A stretch of DNA of 64,000 nt from Microbacterium sp. SYP-A9085 (GTDB lineage Bacteria > Actinomycetota > Actinomycetes > Actinomycetales > Microbacteriaceae). The notes beneath the pieces were generated by a model. The model was not told the origin of the DNA, made no database searches, and saw only the letters and a program-made list of their open reading frames with translations. Location: NCBI RefSeq assembly GCF_009649635.1, contig NZ_WJII01000001.1, positions 186,001 to 250,000 of the forward strand, in the 5' to 3' direction. A program made the position numbers and the translations under genes. Below, in pieces: positions 8,817 to 16,745 of this stretch (position 1 is its first letter; every line of letters starts with the position of its first letter).

Positions 8817-9545
8817 ATGTCGAACACCGCCCTCCTCGAGCGCCCCACCACCAGCAGCAGCACCCGCCCGACCCTGCGTCTGGTCACCGATCATCCGGCG
8901 CCGGCCCCGGCGCCCACGGCCCCGCCGCGCCACCTTCCCGCCGGCACCACGCCGCGCGGTTTCGCCCTCTATGTCGGCGTCGACGAGGGGAAGGCCGCAG
9001 CATCCGGGATCTCCCTCGGCACTATCGTCGACGCGCTGCGCCGGACCCTCGCCGACATCGCCCCCGACGCCGAGACGTACGCCACGGTCGCCCTTGCGCC
9101 GGTGGGTGCGGGCGGCCGCGACGTGGATGTCGTCCGCCTCGCGCTGCACGAGCCGAGCGCGGTGGCCCGTACGAAGCCGGAACCCGAGATCGAGGACGAG
9201 CCCACCACCGGCGGGGTCGTCGTGGACATCTCGCGCAAGCGCGTCGTGATCGACGGCGACTCCGCGGCCCTCACGTTCAAAGAGTTCGAGCTGCTGCAGT
9301 ACCTGGTGCTGCGGGAGGGCCGCACGATCGAGCGCACCGAGCTGGTGTCGTCGCTGTGGCAGACGCACGAGAAGGACGCTCCCGGCGAACGCACGATCGA
9401 TGTGCACGTGCGCCGGCTGCGCGCGAAGCTCGGCCGCTATGAGGATGTCGTGCGCACCGTCCGCGGCGTCGGGTACCGGTTCGACCGGCACGCGGACGTC
9501 GCTATCCGTTACGGACACGGCACGCCGTCACCCGACCGCTTCTGA
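8817..9545 (+). CDS. Winged-helix (OmpR/PhoB-type) DNA-binding protein without receiver domain
   Basis: A 242-residue probable transcription factor. Residues about 135-228 form an OmpR/PhoB C-terminal effector domain: the FKEFELLQYLVLREG helix, the recognition region DVHVRRLRAKLG and the wing VRTVRGVGYRF. There is no N-terminal receiver domain with a phospho-acceptor Asp. Instead, residues 1-45 are Pro/Ala-rich and 48-110 form a small alpha/beta region beginning GFALYVGVDEG, which I do not recognise. No histidine kinase gene is adjacent. AAGGA 8 bases upstream supports ATG 8817. Its targets are unknown; direct repeat arrays lie immediately downstream. Confidence 0.8.
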   Translation: MSNTALLERPTTSSSTRPTLRLVTDHPAPAPAPTAPPRHLPAGTTPRGFALYVGVDEGKAAASGISLGTIVDALRRTLADIAPDAETYATVALAPVGAGGRDVDVVRLALHEPSAVARTKPEPEIEDEPTTGGVVVDISRKRVVIDGDSAALTFKEFELLQYLVLREGRTIERTELVSSLWQTHEKDAPGERTIDVHVRRLRAKLGRYEDVVRTVRGVGYRFDRHADVAIRYGHGTPSPDRF

Positions 9546-9566
9546 CCCGCCCTTCCCCCGACCCTC

Positions 9567-9626
9567 GCGAGGCAGCCCCCAAATCCGCGAGGCAGCCCCC
9601 AAATCCGCGAGACAGCCCCCAGTCCA
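9567..9626. repeat. Three tandem 20 bp units
   Basis: Units start at 9567, 9587 and 9607, with consensus GCGAGGCAGCCCCCAAATCC. The first two are identical; the third is diverged. They lie between the winged-helix gene and the DNA glycosylase gene. The long reverse-strand frame across this region is an artefact of the repeats. Confidence 0.9.
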
Positions 9627-9650
9627 CGAGGTTCGCGTCGCTTTGGCTAA

Positions 9651-9770
9651 AGGATGCCTCGAGAAGTTCGGGGATGCCTCGGCAAGCTCGGGGATGCCTC
9701 AAGAAGTTCGGGGATGCCTCGGCAAGTTCAGGGATGCCTCGAGAAGTTCGGGGATGCCTCGGCACGTTCA
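9651..9770. repeat. Six tandem 20 bp units in alternating A-B order
   Basis: Six 20 bp units of the form GGGATGCCTC plus ten variable bases. The variable half alternates between GAGAAGTTCG-like (A: 9661, 9701, 9741) and GGCAAGTTCA-like (B: 9681, 9721, 9761), so the higher-order period is 40 bp. There are no unique spacers, so it is not CRISPR. Same 20 bp period as the array at 9567 but a different sequence. Confidence 0.9.
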
Positions 9771-9838
9771 GGGACGGCAAGTTCGGGTTCCCGCGGGCAG
9801 CAGCGGGCACTGTCGACGCCCGCGCGTAGGGTGGGTCC

Positions 9839-10810
9839 ATGCATCCTGACCCGGCCGTCGCGCGTCGGCCCGTCCGCGGGCGCGAGGCGCCGGTGGATGC
9901 CGGGCGGCCGCACGAATCGGAGTATCGGCCGGGGCGTCCGCTCGAGCTGATGGCCACGGTCGGGATCCATCGACGCGGACCCCGCGACCCGACGATGACG
10001 GTGGCCGGCGGTGTGATCTGGCGCGTGTCGCGCACGCCGCTCGGGGTCGCCACCCTCGCGCTGCGCGAGACCTCCCCCGGTGTCGTGCGCGCCGCCGCCT
10101 GGGGCCCGGGAAGCGCCTGGGCGCTCGACCAGGTGCCGGCGCTGTGCGGCGGCGGCGATGACCCGTCGGGATTCGACGCGGCCGCGCATCCGCTCGTCGC
10201 GGACGCGCATCGCCGCCACCCGGGGCTGCGCCTGAGCCGCACCGACCTCGTGTTCGACGCGCTCGCGATCGCGGTGCTCGAGCAGAAGGTGACTGGGCTG
10301 CAGGCGTTCGGCGCCTGGCGCCGTCTCGTCACCTGGTTCGGCGAGCGCGCGCCCGGGCCCACGCCCGTCCCGATGTTCGCGCCCCCGACGATCGACGGAT
10401 GGCGGGCGATCCCGTCCTGGGCATGGCACCGCGCGGGGGTCGAACCACCGCAGTCCCGCACGGTCGTCGCCGCCGCCCGGCGCGGCGCGTCGGTGGTGGC
10501 CGCCGTGGGAGCGGCATCGGATCGCGACGCACCGCTGACCGCAATGCCCGGCATCGGCGCCTGGACCGCCGCCGAAATCCGCATCCGCGCCTTCGGCGAC
10601 CCGGATGCGGTGAGCGTCGGCGACTTCCACCTGGCCCACGAGGTGGGGTATGCGCTCACGGGCACGCGCACCGACGACGACGGGATGCTGCGGCTGCTGG
10701 CCGCCTGGCCGGGGCACCGGCAGCGGGTCATCCGGCTGATCCGGATCAGCGGCGCCCGGGAACCGCGCCGCGGCCCCCGAGTGCACCCCGAGGACCACCG
10801 CAACAGGTGA
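9839..10810 (+). CDS. DNA-3-methyladenine glycosylase 2 family (AlkA-like)
   Basis: A 323-residue HhH-GPD base-excision repair glycosylase, expected to remove alkylated purines. The helix-hairpin-helix/GPD region is clear: AMPGIGAWTAAEIRIRAFGD, followed by VGDFHLAHEVG, with the catalytic Asp in GDFHL near residue 262. An N-terminal beta domain (about 35-100) and the conserved FDALAIAVLEQKVTG block (about 140) match the family. The first 30 residues are charged and unusual. ATG 9839 gives that extension, and a later start is possible. Single gene after the repeat arrays. Confidence 0.85.
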   Translation: MHPDPAVARRPVRGREAPVDAGRPHESEYRPGRPLELMATVGIHRRGPRDPTMTVAGGVIWRVSRTPLGVATLALRETSPGVVRAAAWGPGSAWALDQVPALCGGGDDPSGFDAAAHPLVADAHRRHPGLRLSRTDLVFDALAIAVLEQKVTGLQAFGAWRRLVTWFGERAPGPTPVPMFAPPTIDGWRAIPSWAWHRAGVEPPQSRTVVAAARRGASVVAAVGAASDRDAPLTAMPGIGAWTAAEIRIRAFGDPDAVSVGDFHLAHEVGYALTGTRTDDDGMLRLLAAWPGHRQRVIRLIRISGAREPRRGPRVHPEDHRNR

Positions 10811-10853
10811 CCGGCAGGTTGCGGATGTCGGAGGCCGGCGCCACACTCGCGAG

Positions 10854-11441
10854 ATGTGGAATCCCTCGTCCGAGGAGTTGATCGTCGGCGGCGCGTCCGC
10901 GTGGCGGGCATGGCTCGACGCTCATGAAGCCGCGTCGGACGGCGTGTGGCTCGTGATCGCGAAGAAGGGGACGACCGATCCGACGACGCTGACGTACGCG
11001 CAGGCACTCGACGAGGCGCTGTGCAGCGGATGGATCGACGGGCCGAAGCGGTCCCGCGACGCCGCCACATTTCTGCAGCGGTTCACTCCCCGCCGCCAGC
11101 GCTCGATGTGGTCGGAGCGCAACGTCGGGCACATCGCCCGGCTGGAGGCCGAAGGACGGCTGCGGCCCCGCGGGCGCGACGAGGTGGAGCGGGCGAAGGC
11201 GGACGGACGGTGGGACCGTGCATACGCGGGCTCGGCGACGGCACAGCCGCCGGCCGACCTGCTGCGGGCCCTCGATACGACGCCCGGCGGACGGGAGGCG
11301 TTCGACGCGCTCAGCCGCGCCGAGCGGTATTCGATCCTGCATCCCCTGATGACGGCGCCGTCGCCCGCCGCGTTCGACGCCCGGCTTCGCCGCGCCCTCG
11401 ACCGACTCGGCCGCGGGCCGGATGACGCCGCCGCTGGGTAG
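10854..11441 (+). CDS. YdeI/OmpD-associated family protein
   Basis: A 195-residue protein matching the YdeI/OmpD-associated family, linked in E. coli to polymyxin tolerance and OmpD traffic; its role in a Gram-positive is unknown. Features: the WRAWLDAHEAASDGVWLVIAKK opening region (residues 16-37), ALDEALCSGWIDGPKR (about 52-67) and FTPRRQRSMWSERN (about 77-90), all family hallmarks. No signal peptide, so cytoplasmic. The start ATG 10854 is 43 bp after the glycosylase stop on the same strand, and co-transcription is plausible. Confidence 0.8.
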   Translation: MWNPSSEELIVGGASAWRAWLDAHEAASDGVWLVIAKKGTTDPTTLTYAQALDEALCSGWIDGPKRSRDAATFLQRFTPRRQRSMWSERNVGHIARLEAEGRLRPRGRDEVERAKADGRWDRAYAGSATAQPPADLLRALDTTPGGREAFDALSRAERYSILHPLMTAPSPAAFDARLRRALDRLGRGPDDAAAG

Positions 11442-11450
11442 CCTGGAGTC

Positions 11451-11672
11451 ATGACATCCCCCGGACCCGGCCGGCGCAGCGGCATCCCGTGGCTCATCGG
11501 CACGGTCGTGCTGCTCGGCCTCGGAGTGCTGGTCGGGATGATCCTCGGCAACGCGTGGTTCGGGGTGCTGCTGGCGGTGATCGTGTCCATCGGGTGGTTC
11601 ATCGCCTACGCGTCGTGGCGCGGCAAGGCCCCGCATCTGCACGACGATGACGACGACGGAGCCCGCCTGTAG
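11451..11672 (+). CDS. Small two-helix membrane protein (73 aa)
   Basis: A 73-residue protein with hydrophobic segments at about 13-33 and 36-55 joined by a short turn, and an acidic C-terminus (HDDDDDGARL). No signal peptide and no family recognised. It begins 9 bp after the YdeI-like gene stop and converges on the aldo/keto reductase gene. Codon bias and the tight spacing support it as real. Confidence 0.65.
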   Translation: MTSPGPGRRSGIPWLIGTVVLLGLGVLVGMILGNAWFGVLLAVIVSIGWFIAYASWRGKAPHLHDDDDDGARL

Positions 11673-11684
11673 GCAGATCCGGCG

Positions 11685-12518
11685 TCACATCTCCTCGTGC
11701 GTGTCCGGGTCGCCGTCCCACAGCCGACCGCGCTCGAGCCCGGACAGCGCCGCAACCTCGTCGTCGGTGAGAGTGAAGCCGAACACGTCGGCGTTCTCGC
11801 GCTGCCGTGCCGGGTGCGCGGACTTCGGAATCGGCGTCGTCGACAGCTGCACGTGCCACCGCAGGACGGCTTGCGTGGGGCTGACGTCGTGGGCGGCGGC
11901 GACATCCCGCACCGTCTGCTCGGCGAGCAGATCGCTGCGCCGCGCCAGCGGGCTCCAGCTCTCCGTGCGGATGCCGTGCGCGGCATGGAACGCACGCAGC
12001 GCCCGCTGCGGGAAGTACGGGTGCAGTTCGACCTGGTTCACCGCGGGGACTGCACCGGTCTCCTCGACGACCCGGGTGAGCATCGCCTCGGTGAAGTTCG
12101 ACACGCCGATCGACCGGACGAGGCCCTCCTCGCGCAGCCGGACCATCGCGCGCCACGTGTCGAGGTACCGGCCGGTGCTCGGGTTCGGCCAGTGGATGAG
12201 GTACAGGTCGATGCGATCCAGACCCAGCCGGTCCAGCGACCCGCGGGCGCTGGCGATCGTCTCATCGAACCCGTGGTCGCGCCCGGGCACCTTCGTCGCG
12301 ACGAGGATGTCGTCACGGTCCACGTCGCTGCGGCGCACGGCCTCGCCGACCTCCGCCTCGTTCTCGTAGTTCACGGCGCTGTCCAGCAGACGATACCCGC
12401 CATCGATCGCGGCGGTGATCGCCGCGACGCCCTCATCGCCGCGGAGCTTGTAGGTGCCGAATCCCAGCTCCGGGAAAGCGGTGCCGTCATTCAGCGTGAC
12501 AGTCGGGATAGCGTGCAT
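11685..12518 (-). CDS. Aldo/keto reductase (2,5-diketo-gluconate reductase-like)
   Basis: A 277-residue NADPH-dependent AKR. The opening TLNDGTAFPELGFGTYKL is typical of the AKR5/DkgA group. Tetrad residues are visible: Asp in GYRLLDSAVNYEN (residues 42-54, with the Tyr), Lys in ILVATKVPG (about 75) and His in DLYLIHWPNP (about 108). The C-terminal cofactor site appears as TTPIPKSAHPARQREN. Substrate not predictable; such enzymes usually reduce small aldehydes or ketones. Single gene. Confidence 0.9.
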   Translation of the reverse strand: MHAIPTVTLNDGTAFPELGFGTYKLRGDEGVAAITAAIDGGYRLLDSAVNYENEAEVGEAVRRSDVDRDDILVATKVPGRDHGFDETIASARGSLDRLGLDRIDLYLIHWPNPSTGRYLDTWRAMVRLREEGLVRSIGVSNFTEAMLTRVVEETGAVPAVNQVELHPYFPQRALRAFHAAHGIRTESWSPLARRSDLLAEQTVRDVAAAHDVSPTQAVLRWHVQLSTTPIPKSAHPARQRENADVFGFTLTDDEVAALSGLERGRLWDGDPDTHEEM

Positions 12519-12614
12519 GTCACCATCCTCCCCCGGACCGGCCGCCCTGTCCGCAGGTTGCCCACCACGGTAGCCTCACCCCATGCGCGCGACGTCTCCC
12601 GAGGCGGTCCCCAG

Positions 12615-13055
12615 GTGAGGCTGTGGTCATTCCATCCCCGCTACCTCGACCGGCAGGGCCTGACGGCATGCTGGCGGGAGAGCCTGCTCGCGCAGGCCGT
12701 CGTCATGGACCCGGAGCGGGGCTACTCGCGGCATCCTCAGCTGGAGCGGTTTCGCGACCAGCCCGACCCGCTGGCGGCGGTCGGGGCGTACCTGTCCGGC
12801 GTCGCCGACGACGCGGACCACCGGGGCTACCGGTTCGACCGCTCCCGCATCCGCCGACCGAGCGCGCCGCACGCGACGATGCGGGTCACCAGCGGGCAGC
12901 TCGAGTACGAGTGGTCGCGGCTGCGCACCCGGATGTCGGTGCGCAGCCCCGCGGTGTGGATCCAGTGGGATGCCGTGGCACTGCCCGACCCGCACCCGCT
13001 GTTCGAGGTCGTCGCCGGACCGATAGCCCCGTGGGAGCGCACGAAGGACCCGTGA
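12615..13055 (+). CDS. Pyrimidine dimer DNA glycosylase (T4 endonuclease V-like)
   Basis: A 146-residue member of the Pyr_excise family, which includes T4 endonuclease V and starts repair of UV-induced cyclobutane dimers. The opening RLWSFHPRYLDRQGLTACWR followed by ESLLAQAV is the family signature, including residues around the N-terminal amine that acts as nucleophile. The open frame extends far upstream, but GTG 12615 places this signature at the N-terminus, which the mechanism requires. The C-terminal HPLFEVVAGPIAPWER block also matches. Confidence 0.88.
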   Translation: MRLWSFHPRYLDRQGLTACWRESLLAQAVVMDPERGYSRHPQLERFRDQPDPLAAVGAYLSGVADDADHRGYRFDRSRIRRPSAPHATMRVTSGQLEYEWSRLRTRMSVRSPAVWIQWDAVALPDPHPLFEVVAGPIAPWERTKDP

Positions 13056-13112
13056 CCGAGGCCCGGCAAGGCCACCGGGGAATGCCCCGTCGCATCCTGC
13101 GTTTACCCGGAC

Positions 13113-13748
13113 ATGAGCACAGTGGGAATCATCGGGGCAGGACACATCGGCAGCACCCTCGCCACCGGGCTCGTCGCCCGGGGCTACGACGTCGTGATCG
13201 CGAACTCGCGCGGACCGGAGACGCTCGCCGACCTGGTCGAGGCTCTCGGCGGGCGGGCTCGTGCGGCGACGGCGGCCGAGGCCGCGGATGCCGCGGAGTG
13301 GGCCATCGTCACGATCCCGCTGAAGGGACTCGACGATGTCCCGGTCGAGCCGTTCGCGGGCAAGATCGTGCTGGACACGTGCAACTACTACTGGGAGCGC
13401 GACGGCCGCATCGCCGCGCTGGACGCGAAGCAGACCACGACATCCCAGCTCGTGCAGCAGCATCTGGCCGGTGCGACCGTCGTGAAGGCGTTCAACCACA
13501 TCCGGTCCGACGAGATCCTCACCGACGGCACCCCCGCCGGCACCGCGGACCGCCGCGCGCTCGCCACATCCGGCGACGACCCCGACGCCGTCGCGTTCGT
13601 GACGGCGCTGTACGACGACTTCGGGTACGACACGGTGAACATCGGCTCGCTCTCGGACAGCTGGCGCGTCGAGCGGGACCAGCCCGCGTACGTCGTGCGG
13701 CAGAACGCCGAGCAGCTGCGCGCGAACCTCGCCCGCGCCCAGCGCTGA
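13113..13748 (+). CDS. NADP-binding F420-reductase-like oxidoreductase
   Basis: A 211-residue Rossmann protein of the NADPH-dependent F420 reductase-like family. GIIGAGHIGSTLA (residues 5-17) binds dinucleotide, and the following NSRGP suits NADP phosphate. VVKAFNHI (about 125) is a family block. True F420 reductase activity is uncertain; many relatives reduce other substrates. Its last 68 bp plus following bases (13680-13749) are repeated at 31624-31693, so this 3' end is the left boundary of the 18 kb island. Confidence 0.85.
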   Translation: MSTVGIIGAGHIGSTLATGLVARGYDVVIANSRGPETLADLVEALGGRARAATAAEAADAAEWAIVTIPLKGLDDVPVEPFAGKIVLDTCNYYWERDGRIAALDAKQTTTSQLVQQHLAGATVVKAFNHIRSDEILTDGTPAGTADRRALATSGDDPDAVAFVTALYDDFGYDTVNIGSLSDSWRVERDQPAYVVRQNAEQLRANLARAQR

Positions 13749-13749
13749 G
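13680..13749 (+). repeat. Left copy of 70 bp island-flanking direct repeat
   Basis: 3' end of the NADP-protein gene. It matches 31624-31693 at 68 of 70 positions (differences at 13688 and 13730), at a constant offset of 17,944 bp. The match stops right after the stop codon and one more base; sequence beyond it (island) is unrelated to that after the right copy. Confidence 0.95.
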
Positions 13750-13756
13750 TACTCCG

Positions 13757-14467
13757 TCAGCGGGCTTCGGCCGATACGACGGAGCGTGATCGTTCCGCCC
13801 GTTCGATGTCGGCGAGCGCCCTGTGCTTCGCGTTCGTCAGGTGTCGCCCGATCGCCCTGGCAGCCTCATCGGCATCGCCCGCCTCGATCGCGGAATACAC
13901 CGCTTCGTGCTCCGAGCAGGCGGCCCGTGCGTGGGATACGCCGGACTTGCCGATGATGCGGAACCTCTGCAGCTGCCCCCCCAGCGAACGGTAGGCCTTG
14001 GCGATGAACGGGTTACCGCCCTGGTCGGCAATCAGCCCATGAAACATCTCGTCGGCGACCCAGCACTCCCGAAGCGTCTCTCCGTCTGCCCTGTGACCCG
14101 CGTTCTGCATGACGGATATAGTCTCGGCGAGCTGGGAAAGGAATCCGGCGGACGAGCGCTGCGTGGCACCGCGCGCCATTGCGGGTTCCAGCAGAAGACG
14201 CGCATCCATGAGTTGCGAGATCTCATCGGCTTCGAGGAGCCGTGCCACGACATAGCCGCGCTGAGAGTGCCGCTCGATGAAACCCGTGTGTTCGAGCCGG
14301 GCCAGAGCCTCCCGAATCGGCGTCGGGCTCACATCGAGCTCTCGCGACAGCAGATGAAGCTTGAGGCGTTCCCCCGGCAGCCGCACTCCGCTCATGAACT
14401 GGGCGGACAGTGCGTCATAGACGCGGTCGGCGATTGCCACTCGCGTCGACTCTTCATCAGCACTCAT
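13757..14467 (-). CDS. GntR/FadR-type transcriptional regulator (FCD domain)
   Basis: A 236-residue regulator. The N-terminal GntR winged helix spans residues about 10-78 (ERLKLHLLSRELDVSPTPIR, then EALARLEHTGFIER). The C-terminal FCD ligand-binding domain (about 90-225) has metal- or ligand-type residues in MFHGLIADQGGN and the His-containing SEHEAVYSAIEAGD. FCD regulators usually sense organic acids from the pathway they control. Last gene of the island. Its own upstream region has an AT-rich site (14503-14523) related to those before three other island units, so autoregulation and island-wide control are likely inferences. Confidence 0.9.
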   Translation of the reverse strand: MSADEESTRVAIADRVYDALSAQFMSGVRLPGERLKLHLLSRELDVSPTPIREALARLEHTGFIERHSQRGYVVARLLEADEISQLMDARLLLEPAMARGATQRSSAGFLSQLAETISVMQNAGHRADGETLRECWVADEMFHGLIADQGGNPFIAKAYRSLGGQLQRFRIIGKSGVSHARAACSEHEAVYSAIEAGDADEAARAIGRHLTNAKHRALADIERAERSRSVVSAEAR

Positions 14468-14502
14468 CAGGCGTCCCGTTTGCGTCGCTGGAACCAGACT
14501 TT

Positions 14503-14523
14503 GAATATATACATTTTATCGCG
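14503..14523 (-). promoter_or_regulatory. AT-rich operator-like site before the GntR gene
   Basis: On the minus strand this reads CGCGATAAAATGTATATATT. It is the weakest of four island sites beginning GATAA followed by an AT run, and sits 36-56 bp upstream of ATG 14467. In this GC-rich DNA such a run stands out. Confidence 0.4.
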
Positions 14524-14530
14524 ATCCCGA

Positions 14531-15316
14531 TCACCAGGTTCCCCCGGCGTAGTCGGGATCCGTGAACCTTCCCCCTTGGTGCGCCGAACTGAACGGCGCC
14601 GTCCCGTCGAATTCCGCGGCGAACTCGTCGGCGCTGTCCTGCGGCGTGAAACCGAGTTCGCGCGCCGAACGATCGGACCAGAACGTTCGGGAGTTGTCGG
14701 AGACGCCGTACACCACACGATATCGATCGGGGATGTCGGCCGTCAGGGCCGCTTCGAACAGGGCGATGCTGTCTCGCACCGACAGCCACGTTCGCAGCTG
14801 GTCGGAATTCTCGGGCTGCTGACGGCACACGCCGATGCGGATGCACACGACCTCGAGCCCCCATTTGTCGGCATAGAGGCGCCCCAGTGCCTCACCGAAC
14901 ACCTTGCTCACGCCGTACAGGCTGTCCGGACGGACCGCACTGCTCTCGCAGACAAGGCTCTCAACCGGATGGAAGCCGGTCACATGGTGCGAACTGGCGT
15001 ACACGAAACGTCGGACGCTCGCGCGCCGTGCGGCCTCGAGGACGTTGTACGTGCCCACGATATTGGCCTGCGATATCTCCTCAAAGGTCGATTCGTCGGC
15101 CTTGCCGCCGAGGTGCACGACGGCGTCGGCGCCCTTGGCCGCAGCGTCAAGGCGCACCGCATCCATGAGATCGCCGCGGACCAGACGCTCATTCCCCCGG
15201 AGTTCGGTCATATCCGATCGGGAGTAGAGCACCACCTCGTCGAACATCTCGGCAAGTCGGGGACGCATGGCCGCCGCCATCCGCCCGTTCGCTCCGGTGA
15301 GCAGAATCCTGCGCAT
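14531..15316 (-). CDS. NAD-dependent epimerase/dehydratase (uronate/erythronate dehydrogenase-like SDR)
   Basis: A 261-residue extended SDR. TGANGRMAAAM near the N-terminus binds NAD; the catalytic Ser lies in YASSHHVTGF and Tyr/Lys in DSLYGVSKVFGEALGR. Size and the HHVTGFHP block resemble uronate dehydrogenase (Udh). D-erythronate dehydrogenase (DenD), which feeds OtnI-OtnK-OtnC, is also of this SDR family, and the otn genes sit in the same operon. ATG 15316 is preferred: AAGGA lies about 10 bases upstream. TTG 15349 or ATG 15334 are alternatives. The exact substrate is unresolved. Confidence 0.8.
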   Translation of the reverse strand: MRRILLTGANGRMAAAMRPRLAEMFDEVVLYSRSDMTELRGNERLVRGDLMDAVRLDAAAKGADAVVHLGGKADESTFEEISQANIVGTYNVLEAARRASVRRFVYASSHHVTGFHPVESLVCESSAVRPDSLYGVSKVFGEALGRLYADKWGLEVVCIRIGVCRQQPENSDQLRTWLSVRDSIALFEAALTADIPDRYRVVYGVSDNSRTFWSDRSARELGFTPQDSADEFAAEFDGTAPFSSAHQGGRFTDPDYAGGTW

Positions 15317-15382
15317 GCCTGACCCGTCCTTCATTCCTTGTATCGACAATTCATCCTCATGCCGACTCTGCCCCGACTGTGC

Positions 15383-16075
15383 TCACCGGGCGAGAGTGAG
15401 ATGCGCCTGCGCATAAACCGGGGCAAGTCGCATCGCGCGGAGATGACCGATGAATTCACTCGCCAGCTCCGGTTCTTCCGTTCCGGTCCCCACGGCCGCG
15501 GACAGCTCCACGTACGCGCCGAGCTCCGCGGGCAGGGAGCCGAGGATCTCCACTTCCGGCACGGTGGCGAGCTCGCTCACCTGCTGGATCGCCACCTCCG
15601 CCCGACCATCACGGACCGCTTCCGCCGTGAACCCCTTCGCGAGGATCACGGCTTTCGCCCGCACTGTTCCTTCCAGTCCCAGGTCCTCGAGCACTCGTTG
15701 AAAGATCGCCCCGCTCGCCCCGCTCGCCGAGTAGGCGATCGAGTCGGCGGCCCGGAGCAGGTCTCGCAGGTCCGAGACCGAGGCCAGGGAACGGCTGCGC
15801 AGAGTCGACGCGGCGGCAACCCCGATGTCCGAGCGGACGAGACTTCGCACGGAGCCAGCGCGCACCTCGCCCGCCCGCTCCATGTCGTGCAGGGCCGAGC
15901 TGACGCCGACGAAGACGTCCGGCCGTCCGCCGCGGCGCAAGAGGTCCCGCAGGACCGCCGTGGGCTCATAGACGCGCTCGAGGGAGATCCCGCCCCTGCC
16001 GAGGAACGACGGAATGAGGTCGTTCTCCAGGATGTCTCTCATCGCGAGACCGCTGTACACCGTGATCGTCTGCAT
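15383..16075 (-). CDS. ModA-like substrate-binding-fold protein lacking a signal peptide
   Basis: A 230-residue protein resembling periplasmic molybdate-binding (ModA/PBP2) proteins, with ITVYSGLAMRDIL at the N-terminus and GASGAIFQRVLEDLGL in the middle. It starts MQTITVYSG, with no signal sequence or lipobox, so it should be cytoplasmic. No molybdate permease is adjacent. It lies between otnC and the SDR gene in the sugar-acid operon. It could serve as a ligand sensor or sequestering protein, or be an enzyme on a PBP fold. Function unknown. Confidence 0.7.
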   Translation of the reverse strand: MQTITVYSGLAMRDILENDLIPSFLGRGGISLERVYEPTAVLRDLLRRGGRPDVFVGVSSALHDMERAGEVRAGSVRSLVRSDIGVAAASTLRSRSLASVSDLRDLLRAADSIAYSASGASGAIFQRVLEDLGLEGTVRAKAVILAKGFTAEAVRDGRAEVAIQQVSELATVPEVEILGSLPAELGAYVELSAAVGTGTEEPELASEFIGHLRAMRLAPVYAQAHLTLAR

Positions 16076-16079
16076 GCCG

Positions 16080-16745
16080 TCATGCCTCCTGAGGCGGGTC
16101 GATGTGCGGATCAGAGAGTCGTGGCGCCGCTTGAGCGGGGACCGGCACGATGGGCCGCCCGTCCAGCAGCAGGCGAAGTCGGGCCGTGTGCTCCAGCTCC
16201 TCGAGCACGTCCAGCGCGTGGTCCAGATCGTCCCCCGCGACGATCGGGCCGTGGTTCCTCAGCAGCATGCAATGCGCCCGCGCCGCGACTCGCCCCGCGT
16301 GTGCCGCCAGTTCCGGTGCACCCGGCGGGTAGAAGGGGACGATCGGAAGAACTCCCACCCGCATCCGGTAGTACGCCGTCAGCGACGGCAGCGCGTCGTC
16401 CTCGTCGATGTCCCGCAGGCACGAGACCGCCGTCGACCACACCGAGTGCGTGTGGATGACGGCGTTGGCCCTGGGCCGAGCCCGGTACACCGCAGCGTGG
16501 AGAACGGCTTCTTTGGACGGGGTTCGGCCTGAGCGGCGAGTGCCGTTCAGATCGACGACAGCGAGATCCGCCGCGGTGAGCGTCCTCAAGCTGAGGCCGG
16601 TGGGGGTCACCACGACCAGCTCACCGACCCGCACCGACACGTTCCCGGTGCTCCCGTGCGTGAGACCTCGGTCGTGGAGGTAGCGAGCCGCCTCGACGAC
16701 CCGCCGTGCCGCATCATCCAGCTGGTCGATCACCGCGCGCCCCAT
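16080..16745 (-). CDS. otnC: Class II aldolase family, OtnC-like 3-oxo-tetronate 4-phosphate decarboxylase
   Basis: A 221-residue class II aldolase/adducin domain protein. HGSTGNVSVRVGE, AVIHTHSVWSTAV (zinc histidines) and LLRNHGPIVAGDD (third His) are intact. In OtnI-OtnK-OtnC pathways the enzyme converts 3-oxo-tetronate 4-phosphate to dihydroxyacetone phosphate and CO2. Its position after the kinase supports that over fuculose- or ribulose-phosphate aldolase. The start may be ATG 16745 (15 bp overlap with the kinase gene) or GTG 16733 (4 bp GTGA overlap); neither has a clear ribosome-binding site. Confidence 0.82.
   Translation of the reverse strand: MGRAVIDQLDDAARRVVEAARYLHDRGLTHGSTGNVSVRVGELVVVTPTGLSLRTLTAADLAVVDLNGTRRSGRTPSKEAVLHAAVYRARPRANAVIHTHSVWSTAVSCLRDIDEDDALPSLTAYYRMRVGVLPIVPFYPPGAPELAAHAGRVAARAHCMLLRNHGPIVAGDDLDHALDVLEELEHTARLRLLLDGRPIVPVPAQAAPRLSDPHIDPPQEA

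Noticed and set aside
9651..9770. CRISPR or riboswitch in the 20 bp array
   Set aside because: No spacers between units, and no known aptamer core can be recognised.
9502..11070. Long minus-strand frame including repeated ASPNFLRHPR-like segments
   Set aside because: The apparent protein repeats come from the 20 bp DNA arrays; the rest is antisense to the glycosylase gene.
13113..13748. NADP-protein gene as truncated by the island insertion
   Set aside because: The gene is full length with a normal stop; the duplicate at 31624 is the extra piece.
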